From: Colwellia sp. Arc7-635
Lineage (GTDB): Bacteria > Pseudomonadota > Gammaproteobacteria > Enterobacterales > Alteromonadaceae
Assembly: GCF_003971255.1 (NCBI RefSeq)
Contig: NZ_CP034660.1
Coordinates: 806,001-870,000, forward strand
Direction of reading: 5' to 3'
Length of the DNA stretch: 64,000 nt
Below, in pieces: positions 53,617 to 64,000 of this stretch. The notes beneath the pieces were generated by a model. It had not been told where the DNA came from. It made no database searches and saw only the letters and a program-made list of their open reading frames with translations. A program made the position numbers and the translations under genes. Positions within the stretch are counted from its first letter, which is position 1. The number at the start of each line of letters is the position of its first letter.

Positions 53617-54068
53617 AAAGCGTAACGAGTTACCTTAAATTTACGTTCTATCAAACGTATTAAATAATTCTACAACCACTTAGAGTGAACTTAAAAGTCT
53701 ATTAGCAATGCTATCAATTTTAACTAAGGAATACCCTTTGTTTTAACTAATTTATACCGATATAACGTTGGTATGAGGTTCAATTGGTAACTATAAACCT
53801 GCAAACCACAACTTTTTTAACTCTCACTAAGCGAACAATCATTTAGTCCGATTAATATTATGTTAGAATGCTAGCGATTTCATTGGCCAATTTTACACGA
53901 AATTCATGACGATAGAAGTTTTCCGGGTGAGAAGTTTTTGTTTAGGTGAAAATAATAATAAATCATTACTTTTATACTTGCCCTAACCGATTTCTTCGCG
54001 TAGAATTCGCGCCCTATAATTTTAAATTTAAGCGTCGTCCTTAGATGATGACGCAGTACGGAGTAGCT
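53617..54068. other. Divergent control region of ispB and rplU
   Basis: About 450 bp. It holds a clear promoter for rplU (see separate entry) and AT-rich DNA. No gene or attenuator was recognised. Confidence 0.5.
53978..54006 (+). promoter_or_regulatory. Sigma-70-type promoter for rplU-rpmA
   Basis: TTGCCC (53978-53983), a 17-base spacer, and TAGAAT (54001-54006), 63 bases upstream of the rplU start. The spacing is ideal and the gene is highly expressed, so this is a good candidate. Confidence 0.6.
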
Positions 54069-54380
54069 ATGTACGCGGTATTCCAAAGCGGTGGTAAACA
54101 GCATCGTGTAACTGAAGGCCAAACAGTTCGTTTAGAAAAAATTGAACTTGAAATTGGTGCTGCAGTAGAATTCGAAAACGTTTTAATGATCGCCGATGGC
54201 GAGAGCATCAATGTAGGCGCGCCTTACATTGCTGGTGGTAAAGTTGTTGCTGAGGTTGTAAACCAAGGTCGCGCTGACAAAGTTAAAATTGTTAAATTTA
54301 AACGTCGTAAGCATTCACGCAAAGAAGCGGGCCATCGTCAATGGTTCACTGAAGTGAAAATTACTGGCATTAACGGCTAA
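54069..54380 (+). CDS. rplU: 50S ribosomal protein L21
   Basis: 103 residues, the usual length: [20 protein letters not shown] at the start, and [20 protein letters not shown] near the C-terminus. ATG at 54069 with GGAG upstream; a longer frame from 54045 is not the family start. Followed 16 bases later by rpmA. Confidence 0.97.
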   Translation: MYAVFQSGGKQHRVTEGQTVRLEKIELEIGAAVEFENVLMIADGESINVGAPYIAGGKVVAEVVNQGRADKVKIVKFKRRKHSRKEAGHRQWFTEVKITGING

Positions 54381-54396
54381 TTAGGAGCGATTTACA

Positions 54397-54654
54397 ATGG
54401 CACATAAGAAAGCTGCGGGTAGTACACGTAACGGTCGTGATTCAGAAGCTAAACGCCTAGGTGTTAAACGTTTTGGCGGCGAAGCTGTTTTAGCGGGTAA
54501 CATCATTGTTCGTCAACGTGGAACTCGTTTTCACGCTGGTAGCAACATGGGTATCGGTAAAGACCACACTCTATTTGCTTTATCTGATGGTAAAGTACAA
54601 TTTGAAGTTAAAGGTCCTAAAAACCGCAAGTTTGTAAGCATTATCGCTGAGTAG
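54397..54654 (+). CDS. rpmA: 50S ribosomal protein L27
   Basis: 85 residues: [49 protein letters not shown] ribosome-binding site. Second gene of the rplU operon, ending at the terminator at 54674. Confidence 0.97.
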   Translation: MAHKKAAGSTRNGRDSEAKRLGVKRFGGEAVLAGNIIVRQRGTRFHAGSNMGIGKDHTLFALSDGKVQFEVKGPKNRKFVSIIAE

Positions 54655-54673
54655 TAATACGCAAACTTATAAA

Positions 54674-54701
54674 ACCCTGCTGTTACGCAGGGTTTTTTTT
54701 T
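54674..54701 (+). terminator. Intrinsic terminator after rpmA
   Basis: ACCCTGC-TGTTAC-GCAGGGT followed by a run of nine T. Strong rho-independent type. The rest of the 327-bp gap to obgE shows only AT-rich DNA with a TATAAT at 54936-54941 that may be the obgE -10 box. Confidence 0.92.
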
Positions 54702-54975
54702 GCAACTAATACCAATCTAACTAATTATCTGATCATTTCAACTGGTTGAAACAGCCAACTACTGCGTTACTTAATAGTTAATAGAACTAACTATTAAAAT
54801 AAATGCCTTATATTTGAATGTTTTTCCTAAGTATAAAGTAGAGCCGCTAATTAATGATATTGGTTAAATTTATGACTATTCGTTACAAATTGTATAAAAA
54901 ATGACATTGTTCAAACCAAATTGAAATAAATCATTTATAATACACAGCAGAAGATAAAATTTTGGAGTGTTTTAA

Positions 54976-56142
<1,167 letters not shown>

Positions 56143-56162
56143 AACGTGTTGAGTTTCTATCG

Positions 56163-56198
56163 AAGGTGCATTTGTAGCAATACAATGCACCTTTTTTG
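56163..56198 (+). terminator. Intrinsic terminator after obgE
   Basis: AAGGTGCATT, an 11-base loop, AATGCACCTT and a run of T: a 10-bp stem directly downstream of obgE. Confidence 0.88.
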
Positions 56199-56258
56199 TT
56201 GCCTGTAATAACGTATAATACGTTAATATTTAGCAAATCTATAAATGATAAAAACTTT

Positions 56259-56747
56259 ATGACCATACTTTCAATGATAGCGGCTCACGCTAATAATCGT
56301 GTTATCGGTAAAGATAATGATATGCCGTGGTATTTGCCGGCTGATTTAGCTTACTTTAAAAAAACGACGCTAGGTAAACCGATTATTATGGGGAGAAAAA
56401 CCTATGAGTCTATTGGACGACCTTTACCTGGCCGAAAAAACATTGTTATTTCACGCGATGGAGACTATAAAGCCACGGGCGTTGAGGTAGTTAATTCTGT
56501 CGAGGCTGCATTGGCTTTAGTTAGTGATTGCGAAGAGGTCATGGTGATTGGCGGCGGTGCTATTTATCAGCATTGCTTGGTAGCTGCACAGCGCCTTTAT
56601 ATTACCCATATTGAAGCCGATATAGCTGGCGATACCTATTTCCCTGAATATGATTTAAAAGTATGGAAAAAAGTCTCTAGTACGCTTCACCCTAGCGATG
56701 ACAAAAACCCCTATCAATTAGATTTTTCGGTTTATGAAAAAGTGTAG
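56259..56747 (+). CDS. folA: Dihydrofolate reductase FolA
   Basis: 162 residues, the normal length. Seen: MIAAHANNRVIGKDNDMPWY, LPADLAYFKKTTLGKPIIMG, RKTYESIGRPLPGRKNIVIS, VMVIGGGAIY. The ATG at 56259 is chosen over an upstream frame start at 56196. Chromosomal housekeeping type. Ends at the terminator at 56768. Confidence 0.97.
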   Translation: MTILSMIAAHANNRVIGKDNDMPWYLPADLAYFKKTTLGKPIIMGRKTYESIGRPLPGRKNIVISRDGDYKATGVEVVNSVEAALALVSDCEEVMVIGGGAIYQHCLVAAQRLYITHIEADIAGDTYFPEYDLKVWKKVSSTLHPSDDKNPYQLDFSVYEKV

Positions 56748-56767
56748 ACTGATCATTGATGAGATAT

Positions 56768-56796
56768 AAAAAAAGAGCGCTTAAGCGCTCTTTTTT
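56768..56796. terminator. Bidirectional intrinsic terminator (folA / chemotaxis receptor)
   Basis: A-run, GAGCGC-TTAA-GCGCTC, T-run; between convergent genes. Confidence 0.9.
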
Positions 56797-56824
56797 ATTT
56801 GATAGACTTTTAGCTAAGAAATAA

Positions 56825-58843
56825 CTAAAGTTTAAACTCTTGTACTGATTGTTGTAACTCTTCAGCTAAGCGTGCTACTTCGCTGCTTGACTCGGCTGTT
56901 TGTTGTGAGCCTGCAGTGGTTTGCTCTGCAATAGCAACAATAGATTCCAAGTTTTCACTTATTTCGTGAGCTACAACACTTTGCTCTTCAGCAGCTGTGG
57001 CAATTTGTGAGCTACGATCAAAAGCTTCATGTACCGCATGAGTAATGGTATCAAGCGCTTTTTCAGCTTCAACACTTTGCTCAACACAATTGGTTGCTTG
57101 TTCTTTACCTGCATCCATAACTGAAACCGCTTTTTCAGCACCGCCTTGAAGCACTTCAATCATGTTTTGAATCTCTTGGGTAGAGACTTGCGTACGACTT
57201 GCTAGTGTTCTTACTTCATCAGCAACAACAGCAAAGCCTCGACCATGCTCACCAGCACGAGCGGCTTCTATCGCAGCATTTAGTGCTAGTAGGTTGGTTT
57301 GGTCTGCAATGCTTCTAATAACATCAAGAATACCGCCAATTGACGCACTATCTTGTTGTAGTTTATTGATAACTTGTGAGGCAGACTCTACTTCATTAGC
57401 GAGTAGCTCTATTGTCTCACGGTTGCGGCTAGAAATAACTTTAACTCGCTCTGCTTCGTCATCAGCTTGTTTAATTTCGCCTAAGGCGTCATTAGCGCTA
57501 GATAGTACGCTATGCGCTGTACTACTCATTTCTGTTGTTGCAGACGCTGCTTGTTCTACTTGTGTACGTTGCTCATTAATTGCCGTTGTACTTTGTGCTG
57601 TTACTGCTGAGGTTTGTTCGGCAGCTGTTGCTAACTGAGTTGAGCGACTAACAATACTTTGAATTAAATTTCTTAAACTATCAATTAACAAATTACAGTT
57701 GCGTGAAAGTTGTGCGAACTCATCATTGCCACTTTCATCTAATTTACGTGACAAGTCTCCAGAAGCAACCACATTCAGCATTTCATTTACACGGTGTAAT
57801 GGACGGGTAATACTTGTTAATGTTACCCAAGCAATGACTACAGCAGAAACAATTGAAATTAAAGTGATTAGAAAAGTATTGCGTGTGCCATCAGATACTG
57901 ACTCTTTAACTAAAGCGCCTGTTGCTATGGTAGTTTCATTTGCTAAGTCTACTTGCTTAGCTAGTATTTCATTAGCACTGCTTATACCACTTTCTGCTGC
58001 TTTCAAACTAACCGTTGCTGCTGCGATTGCATTTAGCTGATTTGTTTTATTGATAAAAATTTTGTTACTGCCGGTGATGTAACCTTGTAGTTCAGAAAAA
58101 CTATCAGTTAACTCATCAGAAATATCAGACATATCCTGTAAGTTGAGTTCATTAACAACATCATTAACTGACTGTTCAATGTCATTAAAAGCATTCTCAA
58201 TTTCGCTAGTCACTAACTCAGCCGATTGCAGATCTTTAACTTCACGAAACTCAAAAGAAGAACTAACAATGCTATTGAGTAAAGTTTCTAAACGCTCGGC
58301 TAAACTTACCGCGCGTTTTAATGTTGTCGAAGCAAGCTCATGATCCCCTAAATCCAATAAGATTGTTGCGGTATCATCTGCTTTTTCTTCAATAATATCT
58401 ATTTTATCAACTAGTGCTAGACGTTGTTCTATAGCCGTTTTTCGATTACTGATAACGTTACTGATAGCATTTTCTAAACTATCATAAACCGTATCGACTT
58501 CACGTAGGTTCGCGATTAAGCTTTTTTCTTCTTGTACAATGCTTTTAAGCTTTTTCAACTGTGCTCTGAAATCACTTTTATTTGCATCAAAAGCAAGTTG
58601 ATTTTCGGCAAGTGGGGGAAGGGCTGTTTGGTAATAAGCGCGAAGTGTTAAGTTGCCAATGCCAGTTAAATCTGTCGCTAACTTGTTACTTCCTTTTAAT
58701 GTCGGTATCGCAAGTTCATTTTGCTGTTTTGTGGCGCTGTCAATAGTATCTAAACTACTCCATGATATTACGCTAGTTAAAATAAGTAAAAGTGAAATAA
58801 TGGTAAAGCCACCAATTATCTTCATTGCTACTGTTAATTTCAT
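56825..58843 (-). CDS. Methyl-accepting chemotaxis protein
   Basis: 672 residues from ATG 58843 (a TTG at 58855 is the longer alternative; GGTGGGA precedes the ATG). Helix 1 at about 7-28, a long helical periplasmic sensor (~300 residues, rich in Leu/Asp/Ser, probably a four-helix or double-helical bundle), helix 2 at about 325-348, HAMP, then the signalling domain with the hairpin [37 protein letters not shown]. There is no C-terminal CheR-docking pentapeptide. Single-gene unit; ligand unknown. Confidence 0.93.
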   Translation of the reverse strand: MKLTVAMKIIGGFTIISLLLILTSVISWSSLDTIDSATKQQNELAIPTLKGSNKLATDLTGIGNLTLRAYYQTALPPLAENQLAFDANKSDFRAQLKKLKSIVQEEKSLIANLREVDTVYDSLENAISNVISNRKTAIEQRLALVDKIDIIEEKADDTATILLDLGDHELASTTLKRAVSLAERLETLLNSIVSSSFEFREVKDLQSAELVTSEIENAFNDIEQSVNDVVNELNLQDMSDISDELTDSFSELQGYITGSNKIFINKTNQLNAIAAATVSLKAAESGISSANEILAKQVDLANETTIATGALVKESVSDGTRNTFLITLISIVSAVVIAWVTLTSITRPLHRVNEMLNVVASGDLSRKLDESGNDEFAQLSRNCNLLIDSLRNLIQSIVSRSTQLATAAEQTSAVTAQSTTAINEQRTQVEQAASATTEMSSTAHSVLSSANDALGEIKQADDEAERVKVISSRNRETIELLANEVESASQVINKLQQDSASIGGILDVIRSIADQTNLLALNAAIEAARAGEHGRGFAVVADEVRTLASRTQVSTQEIQNMIEVLQGGAEKAVSVMDAGKEQATNCVEQSVEAEKALDTITHAVHEAFDRSSQIATAAEEQSVVAHEISENLESIVAIAEQTTAGSQQTAESSSEVARLAEELQQSVQEFKL

Positions 58844-59020
58844 AGATCCCACCAATATGTAAATTAAATTATGTATAGATTATCAGTTCAATAATAAACG
58901 CTATTATTGATGTGAGTCACTATTAATTATTATTAGACTACAAGGAATGCAGAGAAGTCTTTTCATTAGTATAACAAGCTGAGATACTTTTGAAACCTAT
59001 GTCTGCTATATCTTAATTTT

Positions 59021-59842
59021 TTATCTTATTGTGCTTTTATGTGATTGTTCTGTAAATAGCTTTTTATCATGCCATCTCAACATCGTTAGATGTTGCCCCC
59101 AAACGCAGCCAGTATCGAGCGCGTGAATATTATCGAATGGGCAAGCCCCCATCAATGCAGCCCAGTGACCAAATATCCATTGGGTATTCTCTTTAATATG
59201 CTTAAATTCAAACCAAGGGGCTAAGTTTTTAGTTGCATCATTAGGATTGTCTTTGCAGGTAAAGTTTAAACTACCGTCAGTGTAGCAATAACGCATGCGG
59301 GTAAGTGAGTTGATGGTAAACCTAAAACGGCTTAGCTCATCATCTGCATCTATCCAACTTGTTGGTTGTTCTCCATACATATTACTTAACCAATGCGAGC
59401 TAGCGGAAGAGTTTAAATACTTCTGTGCTATTGTTGCCTGAATAAGGGCAGTTTCAGGAGTCCACTGAGGTGATAACCCAGCGTGACTCATATAAGTTTT
59501 TTCATCAGGGAGTTTTTGGATAAGAGGCTGTTGAATTAGCCAATCCATTAACGGTGCAACGTCAGGAGCTGATAATAATGGGCCTAGTAAGTCCTGAGCT
59601 TTTACTTTTTTGATACCGTGATAAACGGATAGTAAATGTAGATCATGATTACCTAATACTACCTTGGCATTATTATTGAGTGACTTAATGAAGCGTAAGG
59701 TTTCAAGAGAGTCTGGTCCTCGAGCAACTAAATCACCAGCAACATAAAGTTGATCGTTATTAGAGGAAAACCCAACTTTCGTTAGTAAAGCATCTAGTTC
59801 GCTATAGCAGCCTTGAATATCACCAACAAAATAGACTGCCAT
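59021..59842 (-). CDS. apaH: Bis(5'-nucleosyl)-tetraphosphatase (symmetrical) ApaH
   Basis: 273 residues; hydrolyses Ap4A to two ADP. Metallophosphatase motifs: FVGDIQGCYSE, AGDLVARGPDS, LGNHDLHLL. The C-terminal TGCVWGQHLTMLRW is typical. Last in the surA-pdxA-rsmA-apaG-apaH order, nine bases after apaG. Confidence 0.95.
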   Translation of the reverse strand: MAVYFVGDIQGCYSELDALLTKVGFSSNNDQLYVAGDLVARGPDSLETLRFIKSLNNNAKVVLGNHDLHLLSVYHGIKKVKAQDLLGPLLSAPDVAPLMDWLIQQPLIQKLPDEKTYMSHAGLSPQWTPETALIQATIAQKYLNSSASSHWLSNMYGEQPTSWIDADDELSRFRFTINSLTRMRYCYTDGSLNFTCKDNPNDATKNLAPWFEFKHIKENTQWIFGHWAALMGACPFDNIHALDTGCVWGQHLTMLRWHDKKLFTEQSHKSTIR

Positions 59843-59851
59843 AAACGTGCT

Positions 59852-60244
59852 CTAATTTAATATGTTGGGTTTTGCTAAACGAAATACGGGAATATCAACC
59901 TGAATCAATTTTGCCGAACTTGTTTGCATTTGATAATGCCCTTGCATATTGCCTAGGGGAGACTTTAATAAACAACCACTACTATAAGTAAAACTTTCGT
60001 TTACCTTAATATAAGGCTGCTGACCAATAACACCTTCACCTGACACTTCGCTAGTGTCGCCATTCGCATCTGTAATCAGCCAATAACGGCTTAAAAGTTG
60101 AACGGTTTCAGCGCTATTGTTGGTAATAGTAATAGTATAACTGAAGACAAATTGTTGCTCAGCCTCAACAGATTGCTGAGCAATGTATTGGCTAACAACT
60201 GACACCGAAACGTCAGTTGTTATCATTGTGCTTTCATCACTCAT
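59852..60244 (-). CDS. apaG: ApaG protein (Co2+/Mg2+ efflux-associated family)
   Basis: 130 residues of the all-beta ApaG fold: [60 protein letters not shown]. Starts inside the rsmA end (8-base overlap). Function of the family is not settled; it is conserved next to rsmA and apaH. Confidence 0.95.
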   Translation of the reverse strand: MSDESTMITTDVSVSVVSQYIAQQSVEAEQQFVFSYTITITNNSAETVQLLSRYWLITDANGDTSEVSGEGVIGQQPYIKVNESFTYSSGCLLKSPLGNMQGHYQMQTSSAKLIQVDIPVFRLAKPNILN

Positions 60245-61058
60245 CGTTAGTTTCTATCGGGTTATCAGTGACAAAATTCGCTAACATAACAAAATCTGCC
60301 AACGATAAGTTTTCAGGGCGTAAGCCAGGATCAATACCTAACTGTTCTAGTTGCTCAGCAGAAATTAATTTTTTAAAACTATTGCGTATTGTTTTTCGGC
60401 GCTGATTGAATGCTGCTAAACACACTTTATTGAGTGAATTAATATCTTTCACTGGGTTTTTAATGGTTTTATGTGGTATCAACCTAACGATAGCCGAGTC
60501 TACTTTAGGTGCGGGTTTAAAAGCTTCAGGACCTATTTCCATAACGGGGATAACTTGACATTGGTACTGTGTCATTATTGATAAACGACCATAAGCTTTA
60601 CAATTTTCACCTGAAGCCATGCGCTGAACAACTTCTTTTTGCAGCATAAAATGCATGTCTTTAACTTTGTCTTTAAAGGTCAACAAATGAAAAATAAGCG
60701 GTGTCGAAATGTTATAGGGTAAGTTACCAAAAATACGAAGCGGCTTTTCGTCACTAGCTAATTGTGAAAAATCAAATTTTAAGGCATCTTCTTCATAAAT
60801 AGTTAACTTTGGTGCTAAAAATGGATGATGACGTAGTCTGTGTGCTAAATCTCTGTCTAGTTCGACTACGCTTAATTGACCAGCACGATCGACTACAGGC
60901 TCAGTTAGAGCACCTAATCCAGGACCAATTTCAACTAAGTTTTCATTAGGCTCCGGGTTAATAACGTCAACAATATTACTGATAATAGCGTCGTTATGTA
61001 AAAAGTTTTGTCCAAAGCGTTTTTTAGCTTGATGACCTAAATGGGAGTTCTTACTCAT
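60237..61058 (-). CDS. rsmA: 16S rRNA (A1518/A1519) dimethyltransferase RsmA/KsgA
   Basis: 273 residues; dimethylates two adjacent adenines near the 3' end of 16S rRNA. Seen: [15 protein letters not shown], the SAM motif [25 protein letters not shown], the catalytic [18 protein letters not shown]. 23 bases after pdxA. Confidence 0.96.
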   Translation of the reverse strand: MSKNSHLGHQAKKRFGQNFLHNDAIISNIVDVINPEPNENLVEIGPGLGALTEPVVDRAGQLSVVELDRDLAHRLRHHPFLAPKLTIYEEDALKFDFSQLASDEKPLRIFGNLPYNISTPLIFHLLTFKDKVKDMHFMLQKEVVQRMASGENCKAYGRLSIMTQYQCQVIPVMEIGPEAFKPAPKVDSAIVRLIPHKTIKNPVKDINSLNKVCLAAFNQRRKTIRNSFKKLISAEQLEQLGIDPGLRPENLSLADFVMLANFVTDNPIETNDE

Positions 61059-61081
61059 AGTTTATTTTTGCTCGATTAATC

Positions 61082-62065
61082 TTATGCTTGATTGCTAGCT
61101 AATGTTATTGCACTGTTGATGGCTTCATTAAAGCTGCCAACATCTGCTGTACCTGTACCCGCTAAATCTAAAGCGGTACCGTGGTCAACAGATGTTCTAA
61201 TAAATGGTAGCCCAAGAGTTATATTGACTGATGCGCCAAAACCTTTGAATTTCAACACTGGTAACCCTTGATCATGAAACATACTCAAAATGGCATCTGC
61301 TTCATCTAAGTATTTTGCTTGAAAGATTGTGTCAGCAGGTAGTGGACCCACGAGATCCATGCCTTCTTGACGTAATTCATTTAAAGCTGGGATCATAACA
61401 TCTATTTCTTCACGTCCGAGATGTCCGTCTTCACCAGCATGTGGATTTATGCCACAAACATATATTTTCGGATTTGGAATACCAAATTTATCAATTAAAT
61501 CTCGATGTAATATACGGGTTACTTTCTGCAACCTTTCCCTAGTAATGGCTTTAGAGACATAAGCTAAAGGAATGTGCGTTGTTACTAGCGCTACTCTTAA
61601 CCCTTCAGTGGCAAGCATCATGACGACGTCAGAACAATTTGCCTGGTGAGCAAAGTATTCTGTGTGACCACTGAATGCAATACCCGCTTTATTAATTAGT
61701 CCTTTATGAACAGGACCTGTAACGACCGCATCAAACTCACCAGAGATATTTTTTTCACTGGCAACACGTAAAGTTTCAACGACATAGTGGCCGTTATTAA
61801 CATTAAGAATGCCTGGTTGGCAAATATCATCTAACTCGACAGGCAACACTATCAGCGTGCCTGCTTTGTGAGCTTTTACTGGGCCATCAGCATCATATAA
61901 TTCAATATTTAGCGGTAAGTTCAATAGTTTTGCTCTTGAACTTAATAGCTCAGCAGAAGCGACAGCTACAATCTGGGTTGGCCAATCTTGTTGTGCTATT
62001 TTTATCAACAGATCAGGGCCGACACCTGCCGGCTCTCCTGGTGTTATTGCAATTCTTTTTAACAC
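61082..62065 (-). CDS. pdxA: 4-hydroxythreonine-4-phosphate dehydrogenase PdxA
   Basis: 327 residues; pyridoxal-phosphate synthesis. Seen: [38 protein letters not shown], a metal-binding His set ([24 protein letters not shown]), [15 protein letters not shown]. Start GTG at 62065 shares a base with the surA stop (TAGTG), implying coupling. Confidence 0.95.
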   Translation of the reverse strand: MLKRIAITPGEPAGVGPDLLIKIAQQDWPTQIVAVASAELLSSRAKLLNLPLNIELYDADGPVKAHKAGTLIVLPVELDDICQPGILNVNNGHYVVETLRVASEKNISGEFDAVVTGPVHKGLINKAGIAFSGHTEYFAHQANCSDVVMMLATEGLRVALVTTHIPLAYVSKAITRERLQKVTRILHRDLIDKFGIPNPKIYVCGINPHAGEDGHLGREEIDVMIPALNELRQEGMDLVGPLPADTIFQAKYLDEADAILSMFHDQGLPVLKFKGFGASVNITLGLPFIRTSVDHGTALDLAGTGTADVGSFNEAINSAITLASNQA

Positions 62066-63366
62066 TATTCTTGTTCCACTTCGAGAATTTCTATATACGC
62101 TTCGTCACGTAACTCTTTAATCCAACGTGCGCCTTCCATACCAAATTGACGATTATAAAGTAACTGATAAGCGCGACTTTCGTTCATTTGCTCAGTGGCA
62201 TCTTGAATTCTTCGTCCCGTTAATTTGGCTATATGCCAACCAAATGATGAACGAAATGGTTTATGTACCTCATCGATATCCAAGCTAGCTAAGGCTTCTG
62301 AAAACGCAGGATCATATTTACTTGGATCTGACCAACCTAAGTCACCACCACGAACAGACGTAGGACCTTCTGAATACTCTTTAGCAAGCTCGGCAAAATC
62401 GGCTTCACCAGCATTTAATTTATCTACAAAACCTTGTAATAATGCTTTAGCTTTTGCTTCACTAAGGATGATTGAAGGTTTAATTAAAATATGGCTTGCT
62501 TTGACTTCTTCAACCTCCATTGTTTGGCGGCCACGAACATCAACTAATTTTACGATACTAAAACCTAAACCGGTACGAATTGGACCAAAAACACTACCCT
62601 TTTTCTGACCGTCTACTAACTCAGAGAATAAAGTCGGCATTTCATTGATACTTTTCCAGCCTAAATCACCACCTTCTAATGCGTTCGCGCCACTAGATGA
62701 GGTCATCGCAATGTTAGTAAAGTCGCTACCATTATTTAATAACTCAAGTACTTTATCGGCACGTATTTTAGCTTCATTAATATCACTTTGCTTTGGATTC
62801 GTTGGAAATTCTATTAAAATATGGCCCAATCGATATTCTACATCAGCATTAGTTTGTTCTTTCATTACTGATAATAAGTTACCTATCTCTTGAGGAGATA
62901 CGTAAATTCGGCGGCGCAAACTAGCACGGCGCACTTCACCAGAAACGAGTTCATTACGAACATTTTCTCGATATTTTTCATAATCTAGACCATCTGAAAC
63001 AAGTGATTGGCGAAATGCATCAAGCGACTGATTGTTATCTTTAGCCATATTTGACAGTGTTTCATCTAGCTGAGCATCGCTGATTTGAACACCCATGCGA
63101 TCACCTAGCTGTAATACTATGCTGTCATTAATTAATTTTTCCATCACTTGAACACGTAAGGCTCGATCAGACGGTAATGCCTTGTTATTCTTTTTTGCTT
63201 GTAAGGTAACTGAAGTGATGAGATCTTTTATTTCAGATTCTAAAACGACGCTGGTATTAACGATAACGGCTACTCGGTCTAGCTCAACTTCAGCTGCGAA
63301 GGCTTGCCCAATAGAGCTAAAACTAAGTACCGAACCAAGAAGTAATAATTTCAATGAATTTTTCAT
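62065..63366 (-). CDS. surA: Periplasmic chaperone and peptidyl-prolyl isomerase SurA
   Basis: 434 residues from ATG 63366, which starts a clean signal peptide ([20 protein letters not shown] to AFA); the frame extends upstream to 63450 without signal features. SurA N-terminal domain ([20 protein letters not shown]), then two parvulin domains (about residues 175-275, with [11 protein letters not shown] and GGDLGWKS; about 285-385, with [11 protein letters not shown] and RGGDLGWSD). Helps fold outer-membrane proteins, including the LptD encoded just upstream. Confidence 0.95.
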   Translation of the reverse strand: MKNSLKLLLLGSVLSFSSIGQAFAAEVELDRVAVIVNTSVVLESEIKDLITSVTLQAKKNNKALPSDRALRVQVMEKLINDSIVLQLGDRMGVQISDAQLDETLSNMAKDNNQSLDAFRQSLVSDGLDYEKYRENVRNELVSGEVRRASLRRRIYVSPQEIGNLLSVMKEQTNADVEYRLGHILIEFPTNPKQSDINEAKIRADKVLELLNNGSDFTNIAMTSSSGANALEGGDLGWKSINEMPTLFSELVDGQKKGSVFGPIRTGLGFSIVKLVDVRGRQTMEVEEVKASHILIKPSIILSEAKAKALLQGFVDKLNAGEADFAELAKEYSEGPTSVRGGDLGWSDPSKYDPAFSEALASLDIDEVHKPFRSSFGWHIAKLTGRRIQDATEQMNESRAYQLLYNRQFGMEGARWIKELRDEAYIEILEVEQE

Positions 63367-63385
63367 GTAACGTAAATTTCTTTTA

Positions 63386-64000
63386 TTAGTTATTGAGGAA
63401 GTAAGGGCGTTTATAGCCAAATATACTCGAATTAAACATATCTCCAACACTGTTGGAAGGTTTGTTGCTATTTATACCATTATATACAAATTGAATGTTA
63501 AAACTGCTGTCAAATGCATCACGATTGTCATCTATATTGCCGATTTCGTCTATTTTTGAGTTAATGTTGCGATGATACGTAAAACGAATTCCCCAACAAC
63601 AACTACTATATTCAAGTCCTGCATAGCTTTCGATACTGCGCTTGCCTTGTAAATCTTGTGTAAAACGACCCACAAGTTGCCATTGTTGAGCAATCTTAAC
63701 ATTTGTTGCCATGGATACTTGTTCTAATGTCTCTCCTGAGACATCGCGAGCATATCGATGGTTCAATTGAATTGTTTGATTGTTGGAAAATAAATAATCA
63801 ATCGTAGTTTGGCTTTTATTTGTCTTACGAGAATCAGTATTGTATTGAATATCTGAGCTAAACTGCCAATTACGACTTAAATGCACAAATATGTCGGCAG
63901 CAAGTGCCGATTTATCAACTAAAGTGTCTTGCCCGCTGCTGTTAAAGTTACTCTCATTAAAATAAACGATACGGCCTAAACTAAAACGTAGTACTTCATT
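63386..64000 (-). CDS. lptD: LPS-assembly protein LptD, C-terminal part (cut by window end)
   Basis: The frame runs to the window edge; the visible 204 residues are the C-terminal barrel strands. The first codons read NEVLRFSLGRIVYFNE, typical of LptD, and the late pair of adjacent cysteines in SSCCWGIRF matches the conserved C-terminal Cys pair that forms disulphides with the N-terminal domain. A nearer GTG (63886) is internal, not the start. Followed by surA on the same strand. Confidence 0.92.
   Translation of the reverse strand, partial: NEVLRFSLGRIVYFNESNFNSSGQDTLVDKSALAADIFVHLSRNWQFSSDIQYNTDSRKTNKSQTTIDYLFSNNQTIQLNHRYARDVSGETLEQVSMATNVKIAQQWQLVGRFTQDLQGKRSIESYAGLEYSSCCWGIRFTYHRNINSKIDEIGNIDDNRDAFDSSFNIQFVYNGINSNKPSNSVGDMFNSSIFGYKRPYFLNN

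Overview
The window looks like chromosome of a marine gammaproteobacterium of the order Alteromonadales, most probably Colwelliaceae (Colwellia/Thalassotalea-like). This is inferred from the moderately AT-rich composition, the protein style and gene orders such as lptD-surA-pdxA-rsmA-apaG-apaH and rplU-rpmA-obgE. No rRNA, tRNA, CRISPR array or phage was seen.

Layout. 1-7.6 kb: a pseudouridine synthase cut by the window edge, then a gene-poor stretch with three copies of a ~258-bp foldback element (MITE-like). One copy splits an HTH/2TM regulator gene and two lie between genes. Around them are a lipoprotein, an orphan hypothetical protein, a cytochrome b561-type protein and a membrane-anchored LuxR-type regulator. 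7.6-14.3 kb: a giant hybrid histidine kinase with a periplasmic NMT1/THI5-like sensor, and a DUF1499 protein.

14.4-37 kb is a B12 (cobalamin) island with three cobalamin riboswitches. Riboswitch 1 precedes cobT-cobS-cobU-cobQ. Riboswitch 2 (minus strand) precedes btuB and a propeller-like lipoprotein gene fused to it by stop/start abutment. Riboswitch 3 precedes a BtuM-like membrane protein, cobB/cbiA, an exported membrane-anchored CobN-like giant, a MotA/TolQ/ExbB channel protein, a DUF2149 protein and cobO. cobD, cbiB and two alpha-ribazole phosphatase-type genes complete the set, with a BtuF-like protein that has no signal peptide. No corrin-ring synthesis genes, no btuCD and no CobS/CobT chelatase partners of CobN are present here. 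The cluster reads as uptake, late assembly and salvage of corrinoids: BtuB plus the lipoprotein capture the corrinoid, the BtuM-like protein is a candidate inner-membrane importer, and CobO/CobB/CobQ/CbiB/CobU/CobS/CobT/CobC complete the cofactor. The CobN-like/ExbB-like/DUF2149 trio is the least understood part.

37-51 kb: a solute-binding protein, a two-domain GSCFA/SGNH protein, a sugar-kinase-like phosphotransferase, a mipA-DUF3019-response regulator-histidine kinase operon, a LysR regulator divergent from glutaryl-CoA dehydrogenase, then a fused alpha/beta 2-oxoacid dehydrogenase E1 overlapping a FabD-like acyltransferase, and an ArgR-family regulator.

51-64 kb: mostly housekeeping genes (galM, ispB, rplU-rpmA, obgE, folA, a chemotaxis receptor, apaH-apaG-rsmA-pdxA-surA-lptD), with several clear intrinsic terminators between them.
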